DNA of 64,000 bases from Aristolochia californica (taxonomy: Eukaryota; Streptophyta; Magnoliopsida; Piperales; Aristolochiaceae), in assembly GCA_029961685.1 (NCBI GenBank), contig JARWKL010000005.1, positions 21,232,164 to 21,296,163 of the forward strand. The letters are read 5' to 3'. Under the pieces are notes generated by a model that saw only the letters and a list, made by a program, of their open reading frames with translations, had not been told where the DNA came from and made no database searches. The translations under genes were made by a program, and so were the position numbers. Below are positions 26,968-39,769 of the stretch, in pieces; position 1 is the first letter of the stretch; the number at the start of each line of letters is the position of its first letter.

Positions 26968-28233
26968 ATGGAGATTGGATACAATAGTAATAAGAGTGAT
27001 ATACTCCGTATCACTAAAATTCCACTTAGAGATCTCTCCAATTACATGAGCTGGCCACAATCGGTTCGGAGGGTTCTTATTACTCGTGACCTCTTGAGCC
27101 ACATTGTTAACTTTCCTCCTTCGATTGATGAAGAAGATGCGTCCTACCACAAGTGGGTTAAGGATGATAACATGGTGATAAGTTGGTTAATTAATAGCAT
27201 GGAAGACCAGGTGGCCAACAATGTGGTCCACTTGGAAACCGCCAAGAACATATGGGACACTTGTGCCGAGCTTTACTCAAGCACTGTTTCATTACAAAAA
27301 ATATATGATGTATTGCAAAACATGCTGCATACGAAACATGGAGATAATATTCACGAATTTTTGGCATGGTTTCGACATCTTCTTCAAGAATGGGAACTAG
27401 CTCAGCCATATTCCACTGATATTGTCGTTCAAGAACGACAAAGAGAAGCTTTGGTAGCAGTCATTTGCTTATCAAATATTAAACCATACCTCGGGTGGAA
27501 CCACCTTGTGGAATCATGTTGGAAACTTGATGGCAAGCCTGATTGGGCCACAGCTAACCTAGTCACGGTTAACGTTGAGAAAAATGAAGATAAGGCTGAA
27601 TCATCATCCGGAAATGTGACTCTTACGGCTGAGGACTATGCTGCATTTCAGAAAATGAAGTCCTTCATGGAATCCTCTATTCCCTCATCATCTACTGCTG
27701 CCACTACTATTGCCTCAAGTATGTTTTCTTCCTCTTCTTCCTCTTCCTCTTGGATCATCGACTCCGGGGCCTCCAAACATCTATCAAGTAACAAATACTT
27801 GTTGCTGTCCTTATCTCCTTGTTATCCTCATAAATTCGTTACTATTGTTGATGGTACCCAAACCAAGGTCCTTGGCAAAGGTTCCTCCTCTCTTACTTCA
27901 TCTATTCCCCTTCAAGATGTTTTATTTGTTCCTCAATTTCCTTTAAATTTGCTCTCGGTTAGCCAATTGACCAAACAATTAAATTGCTCTATCACCTTCT
28001 CACAGTTTTCTTGTGTCTTTCAGGATCTCACTACGAAGTGGGTGATTGGTGGCGGCCATGAAAAGGGGGGTTTGTACTACTTCACTCTTCCACCATTAGT
28101 TGCATTATCGTCCACTACATCTAAGGCCCAACTTTGGCACAACCGACTTGGTCATCCGTCTACCCCTTCACTTCATTCTTTGGTTCCATCTTTAAAAGGA
28201 CTTTCTAATTTTAGTTGTGAGGTTTGTCAATAA
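26968..28233 (+). pseudogene. gag-pro: copia Gag-protease, open to a premature stop
   Basis: A 421-codon open frame. Residues about 1-230 are a copia-type Gag capsid region (Trp-rich start, IWDTCAELYS, NIHEFLAWFRHLLQEWELAQ). The nucleocapsid zinc knuckle is defective: only the H179-X4-C184 half with the following CWKLDGKP is present, and the first two Cys are absent. A serine run near residues 254-261 precedes the aspartic protease, whose active site DSGAS starts at D265. The integrase zinc-binding start follows: H391 and H396 (in WHNRLGHPS), then C417 and C420. A TAA at 28231-28233 stops it right after the second Cys. The same frame continues open beyond, so a CAA-to-TAA change is the simplest reading. 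The start ATG is the first in frame after the leader. Confidence 0.9.
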
Positions 28234-28995
28234 AGTAAACATGTCAGGAGTACATATTCTCCTAGTCTTACAACTACAAGTGCTGCTCTGTTTGAGCTAA
28301 TACATTCTGATGTATGGGACCCTTTATGTGTCTCAAATATTTCCCAAGTTAAATATTTTTTCATTTTTGTTGATGATTTTACTCGAGTGACTTGGTTATA
28401 TCTATTTAAAGAGCGTTCCAAAATTCTTCCTTTGTTTAAAAATTTTCATGCTATGGTCTTGACACATTTTGGGAAGAAAATTCAAACCCTTAGATCTGAT
28501 AATGCTAAGGAATACATGTCTCATGACTTCAAATTATTTTGTGAGAGTAATAGGCTTATTCATCAAACATCATGTGCCTATACTCCTCAACAAAATGGTG
28601 TTGTTGAACGGAAGACTCATCATCTTCTTGAAGTTGCTTGGGGCCTCCTCGTCTCCATGAAGGTACCCTATTTATGTTGGCCTCATTCTATACTTACAGC
28701 ATGCTTTCTCATTAATAGGTTACCTTCATCAGTCCTTCATCATAAAACCCCTTACTCTGTGTTATTTAATGGTGAAGATCCTTTTTCTCTTCCTTTGAAA
28801 GTGCTTGGATGTACTTGTTTTGTTCATGTTACATTTCCACATAAAAATAAACTTGATCCTCCGTCTATGAAGTGCATTTTTTTCGGATACTCTCGCACCC
28901 AGAAAGGTTATGTCTGTTACAATCCTACCCTTCAGAGGATGTTTATCTCTAGGAATGTGACTTTCTTTGAGGACTCCCTTCTACTCCTCCCATGA
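28234..28995 (+). pseudogene. int: copia integrase core, frameshifted at its end
   Basis: Continues in the Gag frame after the stop at 28231. The catalytic triad is visible: Asp at 28309 (HSDVWDP), Asp at 28498 (LRSDNAKEY) and Glu at 28606 (NGVVERK), giving the D-X35-E spacing of retroviral-type integrases. The GYSRTQKGYVCYNP and ISRNVTFFED motifs of the copia integrase C-terminal part follow. The frame ends at 28993-28995 because of an indel near 28970-28980; the next domain is read in the +2 frame. Normally integrase inserts the cDNA into host DNA; this copy is severed both before and after its core. Confidence 0.9.
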
Positions 28996-30070
28996 TGCTC
29001 CTCTAGGATGGACTTGTCCTTCTACTACTCCTTGTCCACTTGTGCCATTCAATCTTGAAGTGGATCCATCCCCTGATGCACCGGCCGTACCTTCACCTGT
29101 GGAGTTGTCAGATCCACCCGAGGTAAGTCCTTCTCCTCCTATGTATGGGCCTGAATTTGATACTCGGCCTATTGCTTTAAGAAAAGAACATCACTCATGT
29201 ACTACTTCGCATCCTATCTCAAATTTTATGTCTCACCATCGTTTGTCTTCTGAGTGTTTTCAGTTTCTTGTGTCCCTTTCTTTTACTCCCATTCCGCAGT
29301 CATATCAGAAGGCTCTAAGACATCCAGGATGGAAGGTGGCTATGGATGAAGAAATGCATGCCTTATACGAAAACCAAACCTGGTACTTAACATCATTCCC
29401 GAAAGGTAAAAGACCGATTGGTTGTCAATGGGTTTTGTTGGTGAAACATAATCCGGATGGATCAGTTGCTCGTCTTAAAGCTTGACTGGTTGCTAAGGGC
29501 TATACGCAGTGCTATGGGATAGATTATGAGGAGACCTTCTCTCTTTTTGCAAAATTGAATTCGGTACGCATCATCTTATCTATTGCTGCTAACTCTTCAT
29601 GGCCCGTCTATCAGTTGGATGTTAAAAATACTTTTTTTAATGGTGATATCAGTGAGGAAATTTATATGGTTCATCCACCTGGTTATGTGGTTGAGGGGGA
29701 GTCAGTATGCCTATAAGGGCTTAAGCAGTGCCTTCGGGCTTGGTTTGATAAATTTAGTCAAACACTCCTACGGTTTGGTTTTCATCGGTGTTGAGTTGAT
29801 CATTCCGTATATTATAAAGATACGGTCAAAGGGAAAATATTATTGGCCGTATACGTGGATGATATTATCTTAACTGGTGATGATGCTTTGAGCATACAAG
29901 AGGTGAAGCAGATGATATGTCAGGAATTCAAGACTAAAGACCTTGGTATCCTTAAATATTTTTTGGGTATAGAAGTTCTTCAATCCAAACATGGCATAAT
30001 ATTGTCTCAAAGGAAATATGTCTTGGATCTCCTTGAAGACCAGTTGACACACCTATGGATACAAATGTAA
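28967..30070 (+). pseudogene. rt: copia reverse transcriptase, several stops
   Basis: Read in one frame (offset 2). A proline-rich linker (DPSPDAPAVPSPVE) leads into the conserved start of copia reverse transcriptase (WKVAMDEEMHAL, NQTWYL, GCQWV). Stops follow at 29483 (TGA, after RLKA), 29714 (TAA, next to a probable in-frame loss of about five codons before GLKQ) and 29792 (TGA, after FGFHRC). Recognisable blocks continue between stops: VYQLDVKNTFFNGD, the catalytic AVYVDD at 29846-29863 and LGILKYFLGIEV. The frame is finally lost near 30035-30045, where a short segment before the PVDTPMD-like motif is missing. This copy is non-functional. Confidence 0.9.
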
Positions 30071-30785
30071 AATTATGTGCCATAAATGAAGAAGATATTG
30101 ATATTGGCAAATATCAAAGGCTCATGGGAAAATTGATTTATCTCACGGTAACTAGGCCAGACATATCATATGCTGTAAGTGTGGCGAGTCAATTCATGCA
30201 CAAACCACAAATTACCCACTGGCAGGCTTTAGAGAGAATATTACGTTATCTAAAAGGAGCTCCAGGAAGAGGATTCCTGTATAAAAATATGGGCACTTCA
30301 ACATAGAAGGCTTCTCAGATGCAGATTGGGTTGGATCTCCTGATGATAGAAAATCTACATCAGGATATTGTACTCTGGTTGGGGGAAACTTGGTTACATG
30401 GAAAAGTAAGAAGAAAAATGTGGTTGCAAGATCTAGCACTGAAGCAGAATACAGAGCTATGGCCCATACCGTTAGTGAACTTTTATGGATCATGACCCTT
30501 CTTACCGAACTAGGTTTTTATAAAAAGGGGTCCATGAATCTGCATTGTGATAATCAAGCAGCCATTCATATCACTTCAAATCCAGTTTTTCATGAAAGAC
30601 CTAAACATATTGAGGTGGATTGTCATTTTATACTGGAGAAGTTTCAAGCAGGAATAATCTCTCTCAAACATGTGTCATCTCAAGAGCAAGTAGATGATAT
30701 TTTCACTAAACCCATTACATCTAAAAACCTATCGTTTATATGTGGCAAGCTGGGTATTTATGATGTCTTTTCTCCTCCAGCTTGA
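30055..30785 (+). pseudogene. rh: copia RT C-terminus and RNase H, frameshifted
   Basis: From 30055 the frame is offset 1: MDTNVKLC, YQRLMGKLIYL, TRPDISYAVSV and LRYLKGAPGRG, the connection after the polymerase domain. It ends at 30304-30306 (TAG) because of a probable one-base loss near 30295. RNase H then runs in frame 3 up to TGA at 30783-30785. Its acidic residues are visible: DADW at 30318, SSTEAEYRA at 30432, LHCDNQAA (Asp at 30549) and HIEVDCHFI. This domain removes the RNA template during cDNA synthesis. The stop codon lies at the edge of the polypurine tract, the usual copia arrangement. Confidence 0.9.
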
Positions 30786-30792
30786 GGGGGAG
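30782..30792 (+). other. Polypurine tract (copia)
   Basis: TTGAGGGGGAG lies immediately before the 3' LTR. It is the typical plus-strand primer of copia elements and overlaps the pol stop codon. Confidence 0.92.
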
Positions 30793-31183
30793 TGTTGGAA
30801 GATGGGCTCAAGCCCACGAGCTCAAGACAAGAAGCCCACACGTCAAAGGAGTGACATATATATAAATTATGGTATTTTCCATAAAGATGGCATAGAAGTA
30901 TAAATATGTGTTCCTTTTATGTCTTTTGTTTTATCAAGTTGTAGCCCTAAGGGCATTGTAAAACTATAAATATAGGCATTGGCTAAGAGGTAGAGCATTG
31001 AAGCACTCTCCTCTCTTTCCACAAATTCGTCTAGCCCTCATTTTTCTTTTTGACGCAACCCTCTTCTTCCTTAATCACTACTCTCTCCTTCCACGTTCTT
31101 CTTCTTTTCTTCTCCTTCTCTCTTCTTCTTCTTCTTCTTTCTTGTTGATCTAAAGTTCCTTTCATGAGATCCTAAATTCTACA
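30793..31183 (+). repeat. 3' LTR of copia element
   Basis: 391 bp, TGTTGGAAGATGGGC to AAATTCTACA, with the TATAAATA box at 30965 and the same pyrimidine-rich 3' half. Polyadenylation should occur here but I see no clear signal. About 26 hand-counted differences from the 5' copy, without indels. Confidence 0.96.
30965..30972 (+). promoter_or_regulatory. LTR TATA box (3' LTR)
   Basis: TATAAATA at the same LTR offset as in the 5' copy. It could drive read-out into the satellite on the + strand (inference). Confidence 0.55.
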
Positions 31184-31188
31184 GATTG
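31184..31188. other. Target-site duplication, right (copia)
   Basis: GATTG directly after the 3' LTR. The following TAAAGTGATTTATCATGC is the normal continuation of the interrupted monomer. Confidence 0.9.
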
Positions 31189-34100
31189 TAAAGTGATTTA
31201 TCATGCAACACAGGCTATATTTTTGTAAGGAATTACTTATGGATTGGGAGAACACTCAGTTAAAAATCCCCTGCCTCCCCCTTTTCCCGACGATTGTAGA
31301 AATTGGTATATAAAAAGTAAAAAGAGTTTACAATCCCTAAAAATTATAGTCACTTTTTGGAATTATCTCTCTCTACATTTGTGCATTCTGCATTTCCATT
31401 TTAGATGAATACTTTTTTCTTAACACAAAACATGAGTTTTCACTTTCACTTCATCTCGTCAGCAAAAAAAGAGATAAAAGGCAAATAGATCGCAAAAAAA
31501 TGAATATTTTAGAGTTTATTAATGGGAAGAATTTAAAGCAATAACAAATGTAAGTAAAAAAAATTTATTCACACACCACAAATGAACACAGAAGTTTTGT
31601 TAACCAAGTTTGGGAAATTCCACTAGTTCAACCCTAATATCTCAGAATTTTATAAGAAAGAGATTTTTCTACACATGTTTTAAAAAATGGATATGCATGC
31701 TTGAAACATGTTAATGATTCAAATGACCTATGGATCCAAACCTTTTAAAGAAAATAACATTAAATTCCCAAGTGAACGTGCGGTGGGATATTTACCCGAG
31801 TCAAACAAGCCATTATTTTGCCCATTTACAAAAAGTTGACCTAATGATCATAGATGATTGTAAAGTGATTTATCGTGTGTAACGGGCTTTATTTTTTTAA
31901 GAAATGACTTATGGATTGGGAGTCAATACTCAGTTAAAAATCCCCCGCCTCCCCCTTTTTTCGACGATTGCTGAACTTGATATATAAAAACTAAAAAGAG
32001 TTCACAATCCCTAAAATTTACAGACACCTTTTGGAATTATCTCTCTCTACATTTTTGCATTGTTCATTTCCATTTTAGACATATAATTTTTTCTTAAATA
32101 AAAACTTGAGTTTTCACTTTCCCTTCATCTCGTAAACAACAAAGGAGATAAAAGGCAAATAGATCACAACAAAATGAAAATTTTGGAGTTGAAGTATGGA
32201 AAGAATTTAAAGCAATAACAAATTTAAGTAAAGAAAATTTATTCACACACCACAAATGTACCCAAAAGATTTTTTAACAAAATTTGGGAAAAGTTCACAA
32301 GTTCAAACTTATAGATCGGAATTTTATAAGAAAGAGATTTTTCTACACATGTTTTAAAAAATGGATATGCATGCTTGAAACTTGTTAAAGATTCAAATGA
32401 CCTATGGATCCAAACCATTTAAATATAATAACATTAAACTCCCAAGTGAACATTCGGTGGGATATTTACCCGAGTCAAACAAGTCGTTATTTTGCTCTCT
32501 CACAAAAAGCTGACCTACGATCATAGATAATTGTAAAGTGATTTATCATGCGTAACGGGCTCTATTTTTTTAAGGAAGGACTTATGGATTGGGAGTCAAC
32601 ACTAAATTAAAAATCCCTGCCTCCCCCTTTTCACGACGATTGCAGAACTTGATATATAAAACTTAAAAGAGTTTACAATCCCTAAAAATTACAAACACTT
32701 TTTGGAATTATCTCTCTCGACATTTGTTCACTGTGCATTTCCATTTTAGATGTATACTTTTTTCTTAAATAAAAAATTGAGTTTTCACTTTCCCTTCATC
32801 TCATAAAAAAAAAAGAGATAAAATACAAATAGATCACAACAAAATGAAAATTTTAGACTTTATGTATGGAAAGAATTTAAAGCAATAACAAATGTAAGTA
32901 AAGAAAATTTATTCTCACACCACAAATGAACAGAAAAGTTTTGTTATTCAAGTTTGGGAAATTCCACTTGTTCAACCCTTATAGCTACGAATGTTTTTAA
33001 AAATGGACTTGCAGGCTTGAAACATGTTAAATATGCAAATGACCTATGGACCCAAACCTTTTAAAGATAATAACATTAAATTCCCAAGTGAACGTGCGGT
33101 GGGATATTAACCCGAGTCAAACAAGCCATTATTTTGCCCATTTAAAAAAAGCTGACCTAACGGTCATAGATGATTATACAGTGATTTATCGTCTGTAACT
33201 GGTTATATTTTTGTAAGGAATGACTTATGGATTGGGAGTCACCACTAAGTTAAAAATCCCCTGCCTCCCCCTTTTCCCGACGATTGCAGAACACTATATA
33301 GAAAAACTAAAAAGAGTTTTTAATCCCAAAAAAATATAGACACTTTTTGGAATTATCTCTCTAAACATTTATGCATTTCCATTTTAGATTTATACTATTT
33401 TCTTAAATAAATACTTGAGTTTTGACTTTCACTTCTTCTCGTATACAAAAAAAGAGATAAAAGTCAAATAGATCAGAAAAAATGAAGATTTTAGAGTTTA
33501 TGTACGGAAAGAATTTAAAGCAATAACAAATGTAAGTAAATAAAATTTATTCACACACCACAAATGAACACAAATGTTTTTTTATCCAAGTTTCAAAAAT
33601 TCCACTAGTTCAACCCTAATAGCTTGGAATTTTATAAGAAAGAGATTTTCTGCACATGTTTTAAAAAATGAATATACATGCTTGAAACAAGTTAAAGATG
33701 TAAATGACCTATGGATCCAAACATATTAAAGATAATAACATTAAATTCCCAAGTGAACGTTCGGTGGGATTTTTACCGAAGTCAAACAAACCATTATTTG
33801 ACCCATTTACAAAAAGCTGACCCAACGATCATAAATGATTGTAAAGTGATTTATCATGCGTAAATTGCTATATTTTTGTAAGGAATGACCGATGGATTGG
33901 GAGTCAACACTCTCTTAAAAATACCCCGCCTCACTCTTTTCCCGACGATTGCAAAACTTGATATATAAAAACAATAAAGAGTTTACAATCCCTAAAAATT
34001 ACAGACACTTCTTTGAATTATCTCTCTCTACATTTGTGCAATGTTCATTTACATTTTAGATGTATACTTTTTTCTTAAATCAAAACTTGACTTTTCACTT

Positions 34101-35739
34101 TCCCTTCAACTCGTAAACAGAAAAAGAGATAAAAGGAAAATAGATCACAACAAAATGAAAATTTTAGAGTTTATGTATGGAAATAATTTAAAGCAATAAA
34201 AAATTTAAGTAAAGAAAATTTATTTACACACCACAAATGAACACAAATGTTTTGTTATCAAAGTTTGGGAAATTCCACTTGTTCAACCCTAATAGCTCGG
34301 AATTTTATAAGAAAGAGATTTTTCTACACATGTTTTAAAAAATGGAGATGCATGCTTGAAACATGTTGAAGATGCAAATGACCTATGGATCCAAATCATT
34401 TAAAGATAATAACATTAAATTCCCAAGTGAACGTTCGGTGGGATATTTACCCGAGTCAAACAAGCCATTATTTTGCCCATTTACAAAAAGCTGACCTAGC
34501 GATCATTGATGATTGTAAAGAGATTCATCATGCGTAACGGGGTTTATTTTTGTAAGGAATGACTTGTGGATTGGGAGTCAACACTAAGTTAAAAATGCCC
34601 CACCTCCCCCTTTTCCCAACGATTGCAGAACCTGATATATAAAAACTAAAAAGAGTTTACAATCCCTAAAAATTACTGTCACTTTTTTGAATTATATCTC
34701 TTAAAATTTGTGCATTGTGCATTTCCTTTTAAGATGTATACTTTTTTCTTAAATCAAAACTTGATTTTTTACTTTCCCTTCTTCTTGTAAACAAAAAAAT
34801 AGAAAAAAGGCAAATAAATCAATACAAAATGATTGGTTTTAGATTTTATGTATGGAAAAAATTTAAATTTAAAAAATATTTGTAAAATAAATTTATTCAC
34901 ACACCACAAATGAACACAAAAGTTTTGTTATCCAAGTTCGGGAAAATTCCACTAGTTCAACCCTAATAGCCCTGAATTTAATAAGAAAGATATTGTTCTA
35001 CACGTGTTTTAAAAAATGGATATGCATGCTTGAAACATGTTAAAGATGCACATGACCTATAGATCCAACCATTTTAAAGATAATAACATTAAATTTCTAA
35101 GTGAACAAGCGGTGGGATATTTACCCGAGTCAAACAAGCCATTATTTTGCCCATTTACAAAAAGTTGACCTAACGATCATAAATGATTATGAAGTGATTG
35201 CGTAACAGGCTATATTTTTGTAAGGAATGACTTATGTATTGGGAGTGAACACTCAGTTAAAAATCCCCCACCTCCCCTTTTTCTCGAAAATTTCAGAACT
35301 TGATATATAAAAACTAAAAAGAGTTTACAATCCGTAAAAAAATTACAGGCACTTTTTGGAATTACCTCTCTCTACATATCTGCATTGTGCATTTCCATTT
35401 TAGATGTATACTTTTTTCTTAAATAAAAAAGAGATAAAAGAGATAAAAGGCAAATAGATCACAACAAAACTAAAATTTTAGAGTTTATGTATGGAAAGAA
35501 TTTAAAGCAATAAAAAATTTAAGTAAAGAAAATTTATTCGCATACCACAAATGAACACAAAAGTTTTGTTATGCAAGTTTGGGAAATTCCACTAGTTCAA
35601 CCCTAATTGCTCAGAATTTTATAAGAAAGAGATTTTTCTACACATGTTTTAAAAAATGGATATGCATGCTTGAAACATGTTAAAGATGCAAATGACCTAT
35701 GGATCCAAACATTTTAAAGATAATAACATTAAATTCCCA

Positions 35740-35790
35740 AGTGAACGTTCGGTGGGATAATAACATTAAAAATCCCCCGCATCCCCCATT
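35740..35790 (+). repeat. Monomer with deletion of about 165 bp
   Basis: At about 35757-35768 GTGGGATAATAACATT joins AAAAATCCCCCGC. It lacks everything from ATTTACCCGAGTC to CACTCAGTT. The anchor interval is 508 bp (35255 to 35763). The extra ATAACATT at the join also occurs about 30 bp upstream, suggesting a templated or microhomology join. Confidence 0.8.
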
Positions 35791-36939
35791 TCCCGACGAT
35801 TGTAGAACATGATATATAAAAAACTAAAAAGAGTTTAAAATCCCTAAAAATTACAGACACTTTTTGCAATTATCTCTCTCTACATTTGTGCATTGTGCAT
35901 TTCCATTTTAGATGCATACTTTTTTCTTAAATCAAAACTTGAGTTTTCACTTTCCCTTCTTCTCGATAAAAAAAGAGATAAAACGTAAATAGATCACAAA
36001 AAAATGAAAATTTTAGAGTTTATGTATGGAATGAATTTAAAGCAATAACAAATTTAAGTAAAGAGAATTTATTCACACACCACAAATGAACACAAAAGTT
36101 TTGTTATACAAGTTTGGGAAATTGGACTAGTTCAACCCTATTAGCTCGGAATTTTATAAGGAGATTTTTCTACACATGTTTTAAAAAATGGATATGCATG
36201 CCAGAAACATGTTAAAGATGTAAATGACCTATGGATCCAAACCTTTTAAAGAGAATAACATTAAATTCCCAAGTGAACGTGCGGTGGGATATTTACCCGA
36301 GTCAAACAAGCCATTACTTTGCACATTTACAAAAGCCTGACCTAATGATCATAGATGATTGTAAAGAGATTTAACATGGGTACCGGACTATATTTTTGTA
36401 TGCAATGACTTATGGATTGGGATTTAACACTCAGTTAAAAATCCCCCGCCTCCCCCTTTTCCCGACGATTGCAGAACATGTGATATAAAAACTAAGAAGA
36501 GTTTACAATCCCTAAAAATTGCAGACACTTTTTGGAAGTATCTCTCCCTACATTTGTTCATTGTGCATTTCTATTTTAGATGTAAACTTTTTTCTTAAAT
36601 CAAAACTTGAGTTTTCACTTTCCCTTCACCACGTAAACAAAAAAAGAGATAAAAAGCAAATAGATCACAACAAAATGAAAATTTTAGAGTTTCTGTATGG
36701 AAATAGTTTAAAGCAATAACAAATTTAAGTAAAGAAAATTTATTCACACACCGCAAATGAACACAACAATTTTGTTATTTTAGTTTGAGAAATTGCACTA
36801 GTTCAATCCTAAGAAAGAGATTTTTCCACACATGTTTTAAACAATGGATATGCATGCTTGAAACATGTTAAAGATGCAAATGACCAATGGATCCAAACCT
36901 TTTAAAGATAATAACCTTAAATTCCCAAGTGAACGTTCG

Positions 36940-38400
36940 GTGTGATATTTACCCGAATTAAACAAGCCACTATTTTTCCCATTTACAAAAGGCTGACCTA
37001 ACGACCATAGATTATTTTAAAGTAATTTATCATTCGTAACACGCTATATTTTTGTAAAGAATGACTTATGGATTGGGAGTCAACACTCAGTTAAAAATCC
37101 CCCACCTCCCCCTTTTTTCGACGATTGCAGAACCTGATATATAAGAACTAAACGGATTATACAATCCCTAAAAATTAAAGACACATTTTGGAATTATCTC
37201 TCTCTAAATTTGTGCATTGTGATTTTCAATTTTACATGTATACTTTTTTCTTTAGTCAAAACTTGAGTTTTCACTTTCCGTTCATCTCTTAAACAAAAAA
37301 AGAGATAAAAGGCAAATAGATCACAACAAAATGAAAATTTTAGAGTTTATGTATGGAAATAATTTAAACAAATAAAAAATTTAAGTAAATAAAATTTATT
37401 CACACATCACAAATGAATACAAAAGTTTTGTTATCCTAGTTTGGGAACTTCCACTAGTTCAAACCTAATAGCTCGAAATTTTATAAGAAAGTTATTTTTC
37501 TACACATGTTTTAAAAAATGGATATGCATGCTTGAAACATGTTAAAGATGCAAATGACCTATGGATCCAAACCTTTTAAAGAGTATAACATTAAATTCCA
37601 GAGTGAACGTGCAGTGGAATATTGACCCGAATCAAACAAGCCATTATTTTTCCCAATTACCAAAAGCTGACCTAACGATCATAGATTATTGTTAAGTGAT
37701 TTATATTGCTAATGGGCCATATATTTGTAAGGAATTAATTATGGACTGGGAGTCAACACTCAGTTAAAAATCTCTCTCCTCCCCCTTTTTTCGACAATTG
37801 CAAAACCTGATATATAAAAACTAAAAATAGTATACAATGCCTAAAACTTATAGACACTTTTTGGAATTATCTCTCTCCACATTTGTGCATTGGGCATTTC
37901 CATTTTAGATGTAGAATTTTTTCTTAAATCAAAACTTGAGTTTTCACTTTTCGTTCATCTCTTAAACAAAAAAAAGAGAAAAAAGGCAAATAGATCACAA
38001 CAAAATGAAAATTTTAGAGTTTATGTATGGAAAGAATTTAAAGCAATAACAAATGTTAGTAAAGAAAATTTATTCACACACCACAAATGAACACTAAAGT
38101 TTTGTTATCCAAGTTTTGGAAATTCCACTAGTTCTACCCTAATAGCTTGGAATTTTATAAGAAAGAGATTTTTCTACACATGTTTTAAAAAATGGATATG
38201 CATGCTTGAAACATGTTAAAGATGCAAATGACCTTTGGATCCAAACCTTTTAAGATAATAACATTAAATTCCCAAGTGAACGTTCGGTGTGATATTTACC
38301 CAAATCAAACAAGCCATTATTTTTCCCATTTACAAAAGGCTGACCTAAGAATCATACATTATTTTAAAGTAATTTATCATGCGTAACGGGCTATATTTTT
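36940..38400 (+). repeat. Two-monomer-spaced pair
   Basis: Segments near 36942-37040 and 38284-38395 share linked rare variants: GGTGTGATATTTACC, TTATTTTTCCCATTTACAAAAGG and ATTATTTTAAAGTAATTTATCAT. The monomer between them lacks these. The offset is about 1345 bp, two monomers. This looks like a local dimer-scale duplication, older than the one at 49-55 kb. Confidence 0.7.
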
Positions 38401-39769
38401 GTAAGGAATGACTTATGGATTGGGAGTCAACACTCAGTTAAAAATCCCTCGCCTCCCCCTTTTCCTCAGAATTGAAGAACTAGATATATAAAAACTAAAA
38501 ATAGTTTACAATCCCTAAAAATTGTACTCACTTTTTTGAATTATCTCTCTCCACATTTGTGCATTGTGCATTTCCATTTTAGATGAATACTTTTTTCATT
38601 AATCAAAACTTGAGTTTTCTCTCTCCCTTCATCTCATAAAAAAAAAGAGATAAAAGGCAAATAGATTAGAACAAAATGAAAATTTTAGAGTTTATGTATG
38701 GAAATAATTATAATCAATAACAAATTTAAGTAAAGAAAATTTATTCACACACAAAAAATGAACAGAAAAGTTTTGTTATCCAAGCTCGGGAAATTCCGCT
38801 TGTTTGACCCTAATAGCACATAATTTTACAAGAAAGAGATTTTTCTACGCATGTTTTAAAAAATGGATATGCATGCTTGAAACATGTTAAAGATGCAAAT
38901 GACCTATGGATCCAAACCTTTTAAAGTTAATAACATTAAATTCCCTAGTGAACGGGCGGTGGGATATTTACCCGAGTCAAAGAGGCCATTATTTTGCCAT
39001 TCACAAAAATCTGACCTAACGATCATAGAGAATTATAAAGTGATTTATCATGTGTAATGACATATATTTTTTTATGCAATGACTTATGGATTGGGAGTGA
39101 ACACTCAGTTAAAAGTCCCCTGTCTCCCCCTTTTCCCGACGATTGCAGAACTTGGTATATAAAAACTAAATAGAGTTTACAATCCCTAAAAATTATAGAC
39201 AGTTTTTGAAATTATCTCTCTTTACGTTTGTGCATTGTGCATTTCCATTTTAGATGTATACATTTTTCTTAAATCAAAACATGAGTTTTCACTTTGCCTT
39301 CAACTTGTAAACCAAAAAAGAGATAAAAGGGAAATTGATCACAACAAAAAGAAAATTTTAGAGTTTATGTATGAAAAGATTATAAATTGACAACAAATGT
39401 AAGTAAATAAAATTTATTCACACAATACAAATGAAAAGAAAAGTTTTGTTATCCAAGTTTTGGAAAATTCTACTAGTTCAACCCTAATAGCTCGGAATTT
39501 TATAAGAAAGAGATTTTTCTACACATGTTTTAAAAAAATTATATACAAGCTTGAAATATGTTAAAGATGCAAATGACCTATGGATCGAAACTTTTTAAAG
39601 AGAATAACATTAAATTCCCAAGTGACGTGCGGTGGGATATTTACCTGAGTCAAACAAGCCATTATTTTGCCCATTTACAAAAAGTTGGCCTAACGATCAT
39701 AGATGATTGTAAAGTGATTTATCATACATAACATGCTATATTTTTGTAAGGAATGACTTATGGAATGGA

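Larger units (their letters stand above)
25676..31183 (+). mobile_element. Full-length Ty1/copia LTR retrotransposon, coding-dead
   Basis: A 5508-bp element inserted in the satellite. The order is 5' LTR (391 bp), primer binding site, about 890-bp leader, gag, protease, integrase, reverse transcriptase, RNase H, polypurine tract, 3' LTR (391 bp). Integrase before reverse transcriptase identifies Ty1/copia. The LTRs start TGTTGG and end CTACA. The reading frame has three internal stops in the reverse transcriptase part, one at the integrase start and at least three frameshifts, so it cannot make its own proteins. The LTRs, primer site and polypurine tract look intact, so use by proteins from a relative is conceivable (inference). 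About 26 LTR mismatches in 391 positions, counted by hand, indicate an old insertion. I did not assign a copia lineage. Confidence 0.97.

Noticed and set aside
28469..28660. Extra small frames inside the copia pol region (also 27191 minus, 27710, 28227 minus, 29583, 29870 minus, 30212 minus and 30694)
   Set aside because: They are shadows of the integrase, reverse transcriptase and RNase H frames.
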